Below, piece after piece: positions 1-8,590 of a DNA stretch of 64,000 bases (position 1 is the first letter of the stretch; every line of letters starts with the position of its first letter). The stretch spans positions 620,001 through 684,000 of the forward strand of contig NZ_JACHJN010000004.1 in the NCBI RefSeq assembly GCF_014203665.1, written 5' to 3'. The position numbers were made by a program, and so were the translations under genes. The notes beneath the pieces are model-generated. The model was not told the DNA's origin and did not search any database. It was given only the letters and a program-made list of their open reading frames with translations. Source of the DNA: Saccharothrix tamanrassetensis. Its GTDB lineage: Bacteria; Actinomycetota; Actinomycetes; Mycobacteriales; Pseudonocardiaceae.

Positions 1-57
1 CCGTCGCTGAGCCGGCGAGTGGCCGCGCGGCGGCGGCATGAGTGTAGGGGGGACGTG

Positions 58-1512
58 GTGAAGAACAGTTTGCCTGACCACGAGCCGTCCGCGACAGTCA
101 GATGGAGTCTGACGCGCAACTGGGACCTTTGGTCGCTGCGTCGTACCGCGATCGCGTACATCCTTTCCGTCGAAGTGGCGGTAGCATTTGCGGCCATTTG
201 GCTGCTGACTACCCTGGGTTCCGCCGCGGCCACGGATTGGCTCCGGTTCGGCGCTCTCGTGCTGGCCGTCACGGTCCACCTGACGATCGTTCGGCGGGCC
301 GAGGAATCCCGGCGTGACGAATCCGCGGGCCCGTACTTCGACCTGACATCGGTGTGGACTTTCGCGGCTGCGATCGTGCTGCCGGCGGGCATGGGCGTGC
401 TGGTCGCGGTGTGGCTGCGGATCGTGCTGTGGCCGATTGCCCGCAGACAGCCGTACCGGTTCGTCTTCACGTCCGCCCACATCGTGGCGAGCACCGTGCT
501 GGCGAACGCGGGCGTCCACCTGGCGGGATTCTCGCTGGCGTCCTCGGGCCGGGTCTTGACGGACCTGGCGCTGCTGGGCGTGCTGGTGCTGGTCGCCGCG
601 CTGTACTGGTTCGTGCAGGTGCTGCTGATGACGGTGGCGCTGAAGATCGTCAACCCGCAGACCCGGTTCGTGGACTCGCTCGGCTCGCGCAACGACAACA
701 TGCTGGAGATGACCACGCTGGGCGTCGGCGCGATGCTCGGGATGCTGGTCGCCACGCACTGGGTCGCACCGCTCCTGCTGGCCGTCCCGGTGATCCTGGT
801 GAACGCCCTGCTGCACCGCGCGTCGGAACGGCAGGCGCACCTGGAGCGACTGGTGGCCGAGCAGCACAAGGCCCACCTGCAGCTGACCAAGGACGCCCAC
901 ACCGACTACCGCACCGGCCTGTTCAACACCAACGGCCTGAGCGAGCACGCGGGCAGGCTCACCGAGCGCTGCAAGCACGCGGGCCAGCCGGTGACCGTGC
1001 TGGCGATCGACCTGGACCACTTCAAGCGCATCAACGACACCTGGGGCCACCCGGCGGGCAACGCCGTGCTGGCCGAGGTGGGCCGCATCCTGCGGGAGAA
1101 GCTGCGCCCCGGCGACGTGGCCGGTCGGGACGGCGGCGAGGAGTTCGTGGTCGTGCTGGGCGACACGGGGGCGGCGCAGGGCACCGCGATCGCCGAGCGC
1201 GTCCGCGAGGCCATCGGCGAGATGTCCGTGGTGACGACCGACAAGCACCGCAACACGGTGACCCTCCGCGGCCGCAACCTGCCCCTCACCGAGGACGGCC
1301 CCGAGGTGCGCGCGATCTCCGCCTCCATCGGCGTGGCCGTGGTCCCGGACAACGGGGACTGCCTGATGGCCGCCCAGCACAGCGCCGACGCGGCCCTCTA
1401 CACGGCCAAGGAGAACGGCCGCAACCAGGTGCGCGTGGCGGGCATCGACCTCCACGCCCACAACCTCCCGGTGCCCCGCGTGGACGAGCCCGAAGTCACC
1501 CGCTCCGCCTGA
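58..1512 (+). CDS. Membrane-anchored GGDEF diguanylate cyclase
   Basis: Likely makes cyclic di-GMP from two GTP at the cytoplasmic membrane. About residues 20-230 form a multi-helix hydrophobic sensor-like region. A short linker leads to a GGDEF domain from about residue 265. The signature reads GGEEF (residues 359-363), and an RxxD inhibitory-site motif (RPGD, 350-353) sits exactly five residues before it, so product feedback inhibition is expected. I see no EAL domain. The GTG at 58 is chosen because a G-rich Shine-Dalgarno stretch (aggggg, about 45-51) sits at good distance; GTG 55 is equally possible, and an upstream ATG (37) would be in another frame. It is followed by repeat DNA and stands alone, so the signal sensed cannot be inferred. 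Confidence 0.9.
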   Translation: MKNSLPDHEPSATVRWSLTRNWDLWSLRRTAIAYILSVEVAVAFAAIWLLTTLGSAAATDWLRFGALVLAVTVHLTIVRRAEESRRDESAGPYFDLTSVWTFAAAIVLPAGMGVLVAVWLRIVLWPIARRQPYRFVFTSAHIVASTVLANAGVHLAGFSLASSGRVLTDLALLGVLVLVAALYWFVQVLLMTVALKIVNPQTRFVDSLGSRNDNMLEMTTLGVGAMLGMLVATHWVAPLLLAVPVILVNALLHRASERQAHLERLVAEQHKAHLQLTKDAHTDYRTGLFNTNGLSEHAGRLTERCKHAGQPVTVLAIDLDHFKRINDTWGHPAGNAVLAEVGRILREKLRPGDVAGRDGGEEFVVVLGDTGAAQGTAIAERVREAIGEMSVVTTDKHRNTVTLRGRNLPLTEDGPEVRAISASIGVAVVPDNGDCLMAAQHSADAALYTAKENGRNQVRVAGIDLHAHNLPVPRVDEPEVTRSA

Positions 1513-1529
1513 CCACGCTCCGACCGCAC

Positions 1530-1708
1530 CCACTCCGCCCGTCCACGCCGCGTCCGTCCACGCCGCACCCATCCACGCCGTGTCCGTCCACGCCGTGTCC
1601 GCCCGCACCGTGTCCACCCACGCCGCATCCACCCACGCCGCATCCACCCACGCCGCATCCATCCACGCCGCATCCATCCACGCCGCGTCCACTCGCACCG
1701 CGTCCGGC
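1530..1708. repeat. 15-bp minisatellite downstream of the GGDEF gene
   Basis: About twelve tandem copies of a 15-bp unit close to cacgccgcatccacc, most regular from about 1617 to 1690 and decaying at both ends. Because 15 is a multiple of three it leaves open frames on both strands (His-Ala-Ala-Ser-Thr type), but these look like by-products of the repeat. No inverted arms and no unique spacers. Confidence 0.85.
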
Positions 1709-1873
1709 AGCACTCTGATGGGGTCCACACCGGACGACCGCGATCTGCCCGCTCCCGGCCATGGCTCGGCCCTCGGCAACATCCCACCAGGACTGTCGTA
1801 CCCCGCTGATTGGATGAGATCGGGGGGTGCCGCACGCAGGGGTACGCCCGCGTCAGCCTGCCGAGGCGCGTGA

Positions 1874-2230
1874 CTACTGCTCCCCGACGGGTGACCGCCG
1901 CTCCCCGGCGTTCCGGAGAGCCTGGCGCGCGTGGGCGCGCATGTCCGCGTCCGAGCCATCGAGCGACCGTTCCAACGCAGCCTTGACCTCAGGCCGACCG
2001 GCCCACCACGGGGGATACCCGTCCCGCGGTCCTTCTAACACGGCTCCACCGACCGAAGCCCTGCACGTCACCGAGCGGCTGCCCGACATTCTCCACCCAA
2101 ACCAGGCAGGCGGACACTTGACGAACCCAGCTGTCCTAACGGGATCTTGTGCAGGAGTCATGGTCGCGTCCACTGTGGAACATTCCCGCCTCCGGCGTTC
2201 GTGATGTGCGGGACGTGTCCAGCGCCGCAA
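1874..2230 (-). other. Doubtful small ORF or gene remnant
   Basis: An open frame of up to 118 codons. Its C-terminal third (WWAGRPEVKAALERSL and a following DADMRAHARQALR stretch) looks like a HEAT-type helical pair, whereas the N-terminal half has no recognisable character. No convincing ribosome-binding site precedes any of its starts. It may be the tail of a decayed gene or chance. The rest of 1709-2263 holds nothing I can support. Confidence 0.25.
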
Positions 2231-2263
2231 CGGTTCCTCGGTCCGCAGGTGGCTACGCCGCGG

Positions 2264-3103
2264 TCAGGCCACCACGCGGGACCGGGAGCCACCGAAAGCT
2301 CGGCATACGAGATATATGAGGAACGACAGGGCCGTGACGAACGCGCTCACCGGCACGCCCGGCGCGAGCGACAGCAGGATCCCGAACAGCACCGCCACCT
2401 CGGCGAACACCACCGCCAGCACGGACGCCTTCACCGGCGACGCGGTGACCCGACCAGCGGCTGCCGCAGGCGTGATCATCAGCGACAGCACCAGGAGCGC
2501 GCCGACGATCTGCACGGCGAGCGCCGTCGCGATACCGACCAGGATGGCGAAGACCACCGACAGCGCGCGGACCGGAACGCCGCGCGCCGTCGCGACGGCC
2601 GCGTCGACCGACGAGAAGAGCAACGGCCGGTAGATGAACGCGAGCACCGCCAGCACGGCGACCGACGAGCCGATCAGCAGCCACAGGTCGGTCGAGCCGA
2701 CGCTGACGATCTGCCCGGTGAGCAGGCCGAACTTGTTCGCCGACCGTCCCTTGTAGAGGTAGAGGAACAGCACGCCCAGGCCGAGGCCGAACGCCAGGAT
2801 GGCCCCGATGACCGAGTCGCGGTCCGAGTCGCGCCGGGACAGCAGGCCCAGCAGCAGCGCCGCCACCACCGACCCGACCAGCGCGCCGTACCCGACGCCG
2901 ACGCCCACCAGCAGCGCCGCCGCGCCACCCGTGAACGCCAGCTCGGACGTTCCGTGCACGGCGAACGCCATCTTGCGGGTGACCACCAGCGGCCCGAGCA
3001 GCCCGGCCACCACGCCCAGCACCGCGCCCGCGATCAGCATCTGCTGGACGAAGCCGTACCCGAGCAGCTCGAACGTCAACGGCAGGTTGAAGAAGTTCTC
3101 CAT
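2264..3103 (-). CDS. znuB: Zinc/manganese ABC transporter permease
   Basis: Integral membrane channel subunit of a metal importer of the ABC-3 (ZnuB/MntB) family, 279 aa, the usual length. About eight hydrophobic segments cover the whole protein, beginning with an LLGYGFVQQMLIAG segment and followed by the family-typical GLLGPLVVTRKMAFAVHG. Its ATG overlaps the stop of the ATPase gene by one base (TGATG), which indicates translational coupling. It is the last gene of a three-gene operon transcribed leftwards. Zinc is preferred over manganese because of the His/Asp-rich loop in the neighbouring binding protein and the Zur-like box; the metal itself is inferred. Confidence 0.93.
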   Translation of the reverse strand: MENFFNLPLTFELLGYGFVQQMLIAGAVLGVVAGLLGPLVVTRKMAFAVHGTSELAFTGGAAALLVGVGVGYGALVGSVVAALLLGLLSRRDSDRDSVIGAILAFGLGLGVLFLYLYKGRSANKFGLLTGQIVSVGSTDLWLLIGSSVAVLAVLAFIYRPLLFSSVDAAVATARGVPVRALSVVFAILVGIATALAVQIVGALLVLSLMITPAAAAGRVTASPVKASVLAVVFAEVAVLFGILLSLAPGVPVSAFVTALSFLIYLVCRAFGGSRSRVVA

Positions 3104-3921
3104 CAGTCCTCATCCGCCACGTGGTGCGGCTCGTCCTCGCACACGTGCTGCGCGCCGACCACGTGGATCTGGTCGCGCACCCGGACCACCTCGACGTTCG
3201 TGCGGTACAGCTCGGACAGCGTGGCCGAGGTCATCACCTCGGCCGGCGTGCCGATCCGGAACCGACCGTCCACCAGGTACAGCACCCGGTCGACCAGCGG
3301 CAGGACCGGGTTGATCTCGTGGGTCACGAACAGCACGGCGGTGCCGGCTTCGCGCCGCCGCCGGTCGATCAGGTCGCTGACCACCCGCTGGTGCGCGAGG
3401 TCGAGCGACAGCAGCGGCTCGTCGCACAGCAGCACCTCGGGGTCGCCCACCAGGGCCTGCGCCACCCGCAGCCGCTGCTGCTCGCCGCCGGACAGCAGGC
3501 CCACCGGCTCGTCCGCGTACCGGGTCGCGCCCACCGCGGCCAGCGCCTGGTCCACTCTGGCCCGGCGCTGCCCGCGACCGCGCCAGCCGACGCCCCAGCC
3601 GTGCCCGTCCAGGCCGAACCCCACCAGGTCACGGCCGCGCAGGGTGAGCGCCGGGTCCAGCGCCCGCTGCTGCGGGATGTACCCGATGCGCCGGTTGCCG
3701 CCCGCGACGTGCACCGTCCCGCCGGACAGCGGCTGGAGGCCGAGCAGCACCCGCATGAGGCTGGTCTTGCCCGACCCGTTGGGGCCGAGCACGGCCACGA
3801 ACTCGCCGGGCGCGACGTCGAGGTCCAGCCCGTCCCACAGCACGCGGTCGCCGTAGGACAGCCGGGCTCCGCGCAGGGCGACCGCCGCGCGCACGGACGT
3901 GTCCGTCACCTGTGCGGTCAT
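3103..3921 (-). CDS. znuC: Zinc/manganese ABC transporter ATPase
   Basis: Nucleotide-binding subunit powering the adjacent permease, 272 aa. All ABC landmarks are present: Walker A GPNGSGKT (46-53), signature LSGGEQQ (143-149), Walker B VLLCDEP (163-169) and the H-loop histidine (201). The C-terminal tail is rich in His, Glu and Asp (HVVGAQHVCEDEPHH), as is common in zinc-handling ATPases. Its ATG overlaps the stop of the binding-protein gene by 4 bases (ATGA), so the order znuA-znuC-znuB is tightly coupled. Confidence 0.93.
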   Translation of the reverse strand: MTAQVTDTSVRAAVALRGARLSYGDRVLWDGLDLDVAPGEFVAVLGPNGSGKTSLMRVLLGLQPLSGGTVHVAGGNRRIGYIPQQRALDPALTLRGRDLVGFGLDGHGWGVGWRGRGQRRARVDQALAAVGATRYADEPVGLLSGGEQQRLRVAQALVGDPEVLLCDEPLLSLDLAHQRVVSDLIDRRRREAGTAVLFVTHEINPVLPLVDRVLYLVDGRFRIGTPAEVMTSATLSELYRTNVEVVRVRDQIHVVGAQHVCEDEPHHVADED

Positions 3922-4844
3922 CCGCGAAGTGCCCCCGCCAGCGCGTCCACCTGCTTCGTCATCCAGTCAAGGTAACCCGTCACGCCCTCCGGCAGCGTCT
4001 CGGTGACCTGCACGACCGGGACGCCGGCCGTCCGCGCCTTCTCCACCACCTGCTTGACCGCGGGGTTCTCGGTCTGGACGTTGTCCACCACCGCCGTGAC
4101 CTGCTTCTGCTCCACCAGTCGGGTGACCTCGGCGACCGCGGCGGCCGGGATGTCGGTCTCGCCCTCCACGGCGTCGCTGAACGTCTCCGGGGTCGCGTTC
4201 TCCACACCGGCGGTGTCCAGCAGGTAGTGCGCGACCGGCTCGGTCTCCAGCACCTTCTTGCCCTTGCCGACGCCGTCGAGGCGCTTGTGCAGCTCGTCCA
4301 CCTTCTGCCCGAAGTCGGCGGCGTTGGCCTGGAAGGTGGCCTTCTTGTCCGGCGCGATCTCGGACAGGTCGGCGGCGGCCTGGTCGGCGACCTTGCGCAC
4401 GGTCTCCAGGTCGTACCAGACGTGCTTGTTGACCTCGTGGTCGTGCGATTCGCCGGAGGGCTCGGGCTCCTCGTGGTCGGAGATCTTGCCGGACAGCGGG
4501 AACGTCTCGATCTTCTTCGCGCCCTCGGTCTCGGTGGTGAGCAGGGTGGCGAAGAAGTCGTCGTAGCCGCCGCCGTTGAAGATGACCAGCTTGGCGTCCT
4601 TCACCGCGGCCACGTCGGACGGCTTGCTGTTGTACGAGTGCGGGTCGCCGGACGGGTCGTTGATGATGGCGGTGACCTCGACCTCGTCGCCGCCGACGGC
4701 CTTCACCACGCTGCCCCACACGTTGGTGGAGGCGACCACCTTGATCTTGCCGCCGGCCGTCGTGGCCGGGGTGCCGCCGCAGGCGGTGAGGGCGACGGCT
4801 GTCACGGCGGCCACCGCGCCGAGCATCGCGTTACGGACGGTCAT
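3918..4844 (-). CDS. znuA: Zinc/manganese-binding lipoprotein
   Basis: Cluster A-I metal-binding protein that captures the ion outside the membrane and delivers it to ZnuB, 308 aa from the chosen start. The lipobox LTAC puts the lipidated cysteine at residue 22. A charged loop rich in His, Asp and Glu (SDHEEPEPSGESHDHE) matches the zinc-loop of ZnuA proteins, and DPHSYNSKPSD is the first ligand region. The ATG at 4844 is preferred over the ATG six codons upstream because gaggag lies about 8 nt before it. A Zur-like palindrome lies just upstream. Confidence 0.93.
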   Translation of the reverse strand: MTVRNAMLGAVAAVTAVALTACGGTPATTAGGKIKVVASTNVWGSVVKAVGGDEVEVTAIINDPSGDPHSYNSKPSDVAAVKDAKLVIFNGGGYDDFFATLLTTETEGAKKIETFPLSGKISDHEEPEPSGESHDHEVNKHVWYDLETVRKVADQAAADLSEIAPDKKATFQANAADFGQKVDELHKRLDGVGKGKKVLETEPVAHYLLDTAGVENATPETFSDAVEGETDIPAAAVAEVTRLVEQKQVTAVVDNVQTENPAVKQVVEKARTAGVPVVQVTETLPEGVTGYLDWMTKQVDALAGALRG

Positions 4845-4876
4845 GGGCTGGCTCCTCGACACGCTGATTAATAGGC

Positions 4877-4892
4877 AATGGAAACCGTTGTC
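4877..4892 (-). promoter_or_regulatory. Zur-type operator candidate of znuACB
   Basis: The 16-bp sequence aatggaaaccgttgtc matches the actinobacterial Zur consensus (ATGAAAATCATTTTC type, from memory) at about 11 of 15 positions. It is 33 bp upstream of the znuA start and adjoins an AT-rich tattaat that could be the -10 box of this leftward promoter. Zinc repression is inferred from position and resemblance only. Confidence 0.45.
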
Positions 4893-5022
4893 GAGTTCAG
4901 TTTAGAACGCTCCGCTGCCGGTATGTCCACCGACCGGGTGGTTTTGGTGTTCTTCACAGCACTCGGAACGCGACCGAGGGCCACCTCCGCGTCGGAAGGT
5001 GACCCTCGGTTGCCGAGCCGTG

Positions 5023-6123
5023 TCAGTTGGTGAGGCGGAAGCCCGACTCCGGGTGGAACAGGTGGATCTCGGTGGCGTCGCGCACCGCGACCTTCACGGT
5101 CTGGCCCAGGGTGGGGGGCGTGCGGCCGTCCACGCGGACCACGAACCGCTCGGACGAGGCGCCGATCCGCACCGCGCCGTGCACCAGCGCGTCCGCGCCC
5201 AGCTCCTCGACCAGTTCGACGGTCATCTCCATGCCGTGGTGCTGCGAGCCGACCAGCGCCAGCGACTCGGGCCGGATGCCGAACGTGACCTCGTTCAGGC
5301 CCTCCGCCGAGGCGGTGTCCATCGCGTGGCGCTCCAGCGGCACCACGATGCCGTCCAGCTTGGCGCCCTCGGAGGTCAGCGGGACCGTCTTGAGGTTCAT
5401 CGCGGGCGAGCCCATGAACCCGGCGACGAACGCGTTGGCCGGCTTGTCGTACAGCGCGCGCGGGGTGTCGCACTGCTGGAGCAGGCCGTCCTTGAGCACG
5501 GCGACCCGGTGGCCCATGGTCATGGCCTCCACCTGGTCGTGCGTGACGTAGATGGTGGTGGTGCCCAGGCGCTGCTGGAGCGCGGCGATGTTCGCCCGGG
5601 TCTCCACGCGGAGCTTGGCGTCCAGGTTGGACAGCGGCTCGTCCATGAGGAAGACGGACGGCTCGCGCACGATCGCGCGGCCCATCGCGACGCGCTGCCG
5701 CTGACCGCCGGACAGCGCCTTCGGCTTGCGCTCCAGGTACTTGGTCAGGTCGAGCATCTTGGCCGCCTCGGCGACCTTCTCCTTGATCTCGGCCTTGTTG
5801 ACGCCCCGGAGCTTGAGCGCGAAGCCCATGTTCTCGGCGACCGTCATGTGCGGGTAGAGGGCGTAGGACTGGAACACCATGGCGATGTCCCGGCCCTTCG
5901 GCGGCACGTTGGTGACGTCCTTGCCGCCGATCTTGATGGCGCCCTCGTCCACGTCCTCCAGGCCCGCGAGCATCCGCAGCGCGGTCGACTTGCCCGAGCC
6001 CGACGGGCCGACGAGCACCAGGAACTCGCCGTCGGAGACGTCGAGGGACAGTTCGTCGACGGCGCGGACCGGCGGGTTGCCGGAGAAGATCCGCGAAGCC
6101 TTGACGTAGGCGACCTCAGCCAT
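5023..6123 (-). CDS. msiK: Sugar ABC transporter ATPase, MsiK type
   Basis: ATPase of the CUT1 sugar importer family, 366 aa, closely resembling Streptomyces MsiK, which can energise several sugar importers. Walker A GPSGSGKS (39-46), an LSGGQRQR signature near residue 135 and VFLMDEPLSNLDAKLR are followed by the C-terminal TOBE/MalK-type regulatory domain. ATG 6123 is preferred to GTG 6132 because aaaggtg lies about 6 nt before it. The gene follows the two permeases after about 150 bp and has its own operator-like palindrome at 6168-6181, so it may be transcribed both with and independently of the malE-like operon. Confidence 0.93.
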   Translation of the reverse strand: MAEVAYVKASRIFSGNPPVRAVDELSLDVSDGEFLVLVGPSGSGKSTALRMLAGLEDVDEGAIKIGGKDVTNVPPKGRDIAMVFQSYALYPHMTVAENMGFALKLRGVNKAEIKEKVAEAAKMLDLTKYLERKPKALSGGQRQRVAMGRAIVREPSVFLMDEPLSNLDAKLRVETRANIAALQQRLGTTTIYVTHDQVEAMTMGHRVAVLKDGLLQQCDTPRALYDKPANAFVAGFMGSPAMNLKTVPLTSEGAKLDGIVVPLERHAMDTASAEGLNEVTFGIRPESLALVGSQHHGMEMTVELVEELGADALVHGAVRIGASSERFVVRVDGRTPPTLGQTVKVAVRDATEIHLFHPESGFRLTN

Positions 6124-6167
6124 GGAACGCACCTTTCACTTACCAAGCTTTGGCGCAACGTTATGGA

Positions 6168-6181
6168 TTGCAAGCGCTTAC
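6168..6181. promoter_or_regulatory. LacI/MalR-type operator candidate before msiK
   Basis: TTGCAAGCGCTTAC, an imperfect palindrome with a CG centre, 45 bp upstream of the msiK start. It has the same TTGCAA half-site as two further sites near the binding-protein gene and the divergent LacI regulator (10097-10110 and 10217-10230). Confidence 0.6.
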
Positions 6182-6272
6182 GGGAACGGGGGGATTGGTC
6201 TACTTTCCGGGCGGTGCGGGTGGTGTTCGGAGGCAGGGTGGTTGTGCGGGGTGCGGGGTGGGTCCAGGAGGG

Positions 6273-7169
6273 TCAGCCCTTCACCGCGCCTGACGACAAG
6301 CCGGTCACGAGGAAGCGCTGGACGAGGTAGAACACGGCGATCGCGGGGACGGCGACCAGGATCGACGCGGCGGCCAGGTGGCCCCACTCGGTGCGGTTCT
6401 GCTGCACGAACACCTGCAGGCCGACCGCGAGGGTCTTGGACTCGTCGGCCGCCGAGAGGAACGCCGACGCGAACGCCACCTCGCCCCAGGCGGTCAGGAA
6501 GGCGTAGAACGCGGTGACCGCCAGGCCCGGTCGGGCGAGTGGCATGACGAGTCGCCAGAACACGCCGAACGGCGACAGTCCGTCCACCCGGCCGGCCTCG
6601 TCGATGTCGGTGGGGATGGTGTCGAAGTAGCCCTTCAGCATGTAGGTGCAGAACGGCACGGCGGTGGTGCAGTAGACCAGGACCAGGCCGAAGCTCGTGC
6701 CTTGCAGTCCGAGCGCGAGCAGGATGTTGTAGAGCGGCACGATCAGCACCGCGAACGGGAACATCTGCACCACGAGGAACGACAGCATCAGCGAGCGCTT
6801 GCCCGGGAACCGGAACCGCGACGCCGCGTACCCCGTGGTCGCCGACAGGAAGACCGCGATCACCGTCGTCATCAGCGCGATGAGCACGGAGTTGCCGAAC
6901 CACGCCAGGAAGTCGCCCTTGTCCCCGGACAGGATCCGCACGTAGTTGTCCACACTGGACTCGTTGAACAGCGTCGGAGTCGTCTCCACGGCGCGGGCGT
7001 CGGGTTTGAACGACGTCACCAGCACCCAGAAGACCGGGAACACGGCGATCAGCGAGGCGATGACCAGGGCGGCGTGCAGGGCGATGCTGGCGGCTTTGGA
7101 GCGCTCGCTGCGTTTGCGCTGCGGGCGGGTGGCCGGGACTGCCTTGAGGGAAGCGGCTTCTACCGTCAT
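6273..7169 (-). CDS. Sugar ABC transporter permease, MalG type
   Basis: Second membrane-spanning subunit of the CUT1 importer, 298 aa with about six membrane helices. The EAA loop reads DEAGRVDGLSPFGVFWRLVMPLARPG, the contact site for the ATPase (positions about 190-215). ATG 7169 overlaps the stop of the MalF-type gene by one base (TGATG), with aggtg about 6 nt upstream, so the two permeases are translationally coupled. Two in-frame GTG codons just upstream are alternatives. The substrate is probably maltose or maltodextrin, judged by the binding protein and MalR-like regulator. Confidence 0.92.
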   Translation of the reverse strand: MTVEAASLKAVPATRPQRKRSERSKAASIALHAALVIASLIAVFPVFWVLVTSFKPDARAVETTPTLFNESSVDNYVRILSGDKGDFLAWFGNSVLIALMTTVIAVFLSATTGYAASRFRFPGKRSLMLSFLVVQMFPFAVLIVPLYNILLALGLQGTSFGLVLVYCTTAVPFCTYMLKGYFDTIPTDIDEAGRVDGLSPFGVFWRLVMPLARPGLAVTAFYAFLTAWGEVAFASAFLSAADESKTLAVGLQVFVQQNRTEWGHLAAASILVAVPAIAVFYLVQRFLVTGLSSGAVKG

Positions 7170-8086
7170 CACCACACCTCGCCTTGCTTGCGCAGTGCCC
7201 GCCGGTAGACGCTCGCGAACACGAGCAGGACGGACAGGATCAACACGCCGTAGGTCGACGCGACCGCGTAGTCGCGGGACGCGCCGGAGAAGAAGCGTTC
7301 GAACGCGTAGGTCACCAGGATCCGGGTGTTCGGGTTCGGGCCGGTGATCAGGTAGATCACCGCGAACATGTTGAAGGTCCAGATGATCCCGAGCAGCACG
7401 ACGGTGCTGGACACCGAACGCAGGCCGGGGAGCGTGACGTGCCGGAAGCGTTGCCAGGGCGATGCGCCGTCCATCTCGGCTGCCTCGTAGAGGTCGCCGG
7501 GGATGGACTGGAGGCCGCCCAGCAGGGCCACCATCATGAACGGGACGCCCAGCCAGACGTTGACGATGACGACCGCGACGAGTGCCCAGTCGGACTGGCC
7601 CAGCCAGATGGGGTCGGGGAGGCCGAGGGCGCGGAGGAACTGGTTGATGATCCCGTACTGGGCGTTGAACATGTACTTCCAGGCGAACGCGCTGATGAAC
7701 GCCGGGACCGCCCAGGGCAGGATCAGCAGGACCCGGTAGAGGGCGCGGCCCTTGACCTGGCGGTTGAGCAGCACGGCCAGCGCCAGGCCGAACCCGTAGT
7801 GGCAGAGGACGCAGCCGAACGTCCAGATCAGGGTGCGGATCAGGGTGGACCAGAAGGAGCCGAAGCTCGGGTCGCCGGAGAGGACGTTCAGGTAGTTGGT
7901 CAGGCCCACGCCGGTGTAGGTGGCGGCGCGGTCCAGCACCGGGTTGGCGATGTTGCCTTCGTTGATGTTGGTGAAGGTGAAGAAGATGCCTTGGGCCAAG
8001 GGGTACAGCACCAGCACGGCGATGACGACCACCACCGGCAGCACCATCGCGTACGCGTACCAGTGCCGGTCCAGGAACCTGCGCAC
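7169..8086 (-). CDS. Sugar ABC transporter permease, MalF type
   Basis: First membrane subunit of the importer, 305 aa with about six hydrophobic segments and the EAA loop EAAEMDGASPWQRFRHVTLP. The start is GTG 8086, supported by a strong aaggagg 6 nt upstream. It is separated from the binding-protein gene by about 700 bp holding G-rich DNA, two DnaA-box-like sites and a long hairpin element, an unusual gap for a co-regulated binding-protein and permease pair. Confidence 0.92.
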   Translation of the reverse strand: MRRFLDRHWYAYAMVLPVVVVIAVLVLYPLAQGIFFTFTNINEGNIANPVLDRAATYTGVGLTNYLNVLSGDPSFGSFWSTLIRTLIWTFGCVLCHYGFGLALAVLLNRQVKGRALYRVLLILPWAVPAFISAFAWKYMFNAQYGIINQFLRALGLPDPIWLGQSDWALVAVVIVNVWLGVPFMMVALLGGLQSIPGDLYEAAEMDGASPWQRFRHVTLPGLRSVSSTVVLLGIIWTFNMFAVIYLITGPNPNTRILVTYAFERFFSGASRDYAVASTYGVLILSVLLVFASVYRRALRKQGEVW

Positions 8087-8232
8087 TGTCGCCTCCTTAA
8101 GTCATCGGTGGGAGTGGGGTGGTGGGAGTAAGTGATGGGGGTGCGGCGGTGGAGCTGTGGTGGCGGGGGGGCGACGGTGGGGCTGTGGTGGGGGTGCTGC
8201 GGTGGGAGTGCGGCGGGCGGTTCATGCAGCGG

Positions 8233-8261
8233 TTGTCCACAGGCGTTGAGGGCTGTCCACA
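8233..8261 (+). promoter_or_regulatory. Pair of DnaA-box-like nonamers
   Basis: TTGTCCACA at 8233-8241 is the form of DnaA box preferred in high-GC actinomycetes; CTGTCCACA at 8253-8261 is one base off. Both have the same orientation, with starts 20 bp apart. No dnaA, dnaN or AT-rich unwinding region is nearby, so this is not an origin; titration or chance remain possible. Confidence 0.35.
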
Positions 8262-8357
8262 GGGTTGGTCGGGACGCGCCGTTTTGTCGTGGGGTGCTGC
8301 TTGGATGCACGCAGGGGTTCCCGAATCGGGGGTACGTCTGCGAAAGCGTGAAGAGCG

Positions 8358-8590
8358 GACGCTCGCCGCTGGGCAGGCCGCCAAGGATGATGACAAAGCC
8401 AAGGGTGGGGGCGTCGTGTCATCCCCATATGGCCTGGTCAAAGACAACCACATGCGTCAAGGGGAGATCGTCATCGGTGTCCTTCGCTCGTGAACGCTCC
8501 GCAGGCTCCGCGTTCCCCGGCTCCGATCGGGGGTCCGATCTCCCCTTGACCCATACGGTTCCCTGCGGGCAGGCCATACGGGGATGACAC
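8358..8590 (+). repeat. Composite hairpin element, copy 1
   Basis: Leader GACGCTCGCCGCTGGGCAG at 8358-8376, continuing GCCGCCAAGGAT. Outer arms at 8416-8436 and 8570-8590 match at 20 of 21 positions (GTGTCATCCCC... and its complement). Inner arms at 8451-8470 and 8536-8555 match at 18 of 20. Between outer and inner arms the two strands differ: GTCAAAGACAACCA (8437-8450) faces 8556-8569. The apical loop is 65 nt. The other copies are at 27439, 44361 and 44575. It lies between the binding-protein and permease genes, in opposite orientation to their transcription. Confidence 0.85.

Noticed and set aside
1530-1708. CRISPR array
   Set aside because: The unit is a contiguous 15-bp tandem repeat without unique spacers, and no cas genes are present.
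8233-8261. Replication origin
   Set aside because: Only two DnaA-like boxes, no AT-rich region and no dnaA or dnaN nearby.
8119-8587. Short open frames over hairpin element copy 1
   Set aside because: Similar peptides recur in copies 2-4 only because the DNA repeats; frames differ between copies and the stems show paired DNA changes, not codon conservation.
8358-8590. Terminal inverted repeats of a classical insertion sequence
   Set aside because: No transposase frame lies between the arms and I could see no target-site duplication flanking the outer arms.
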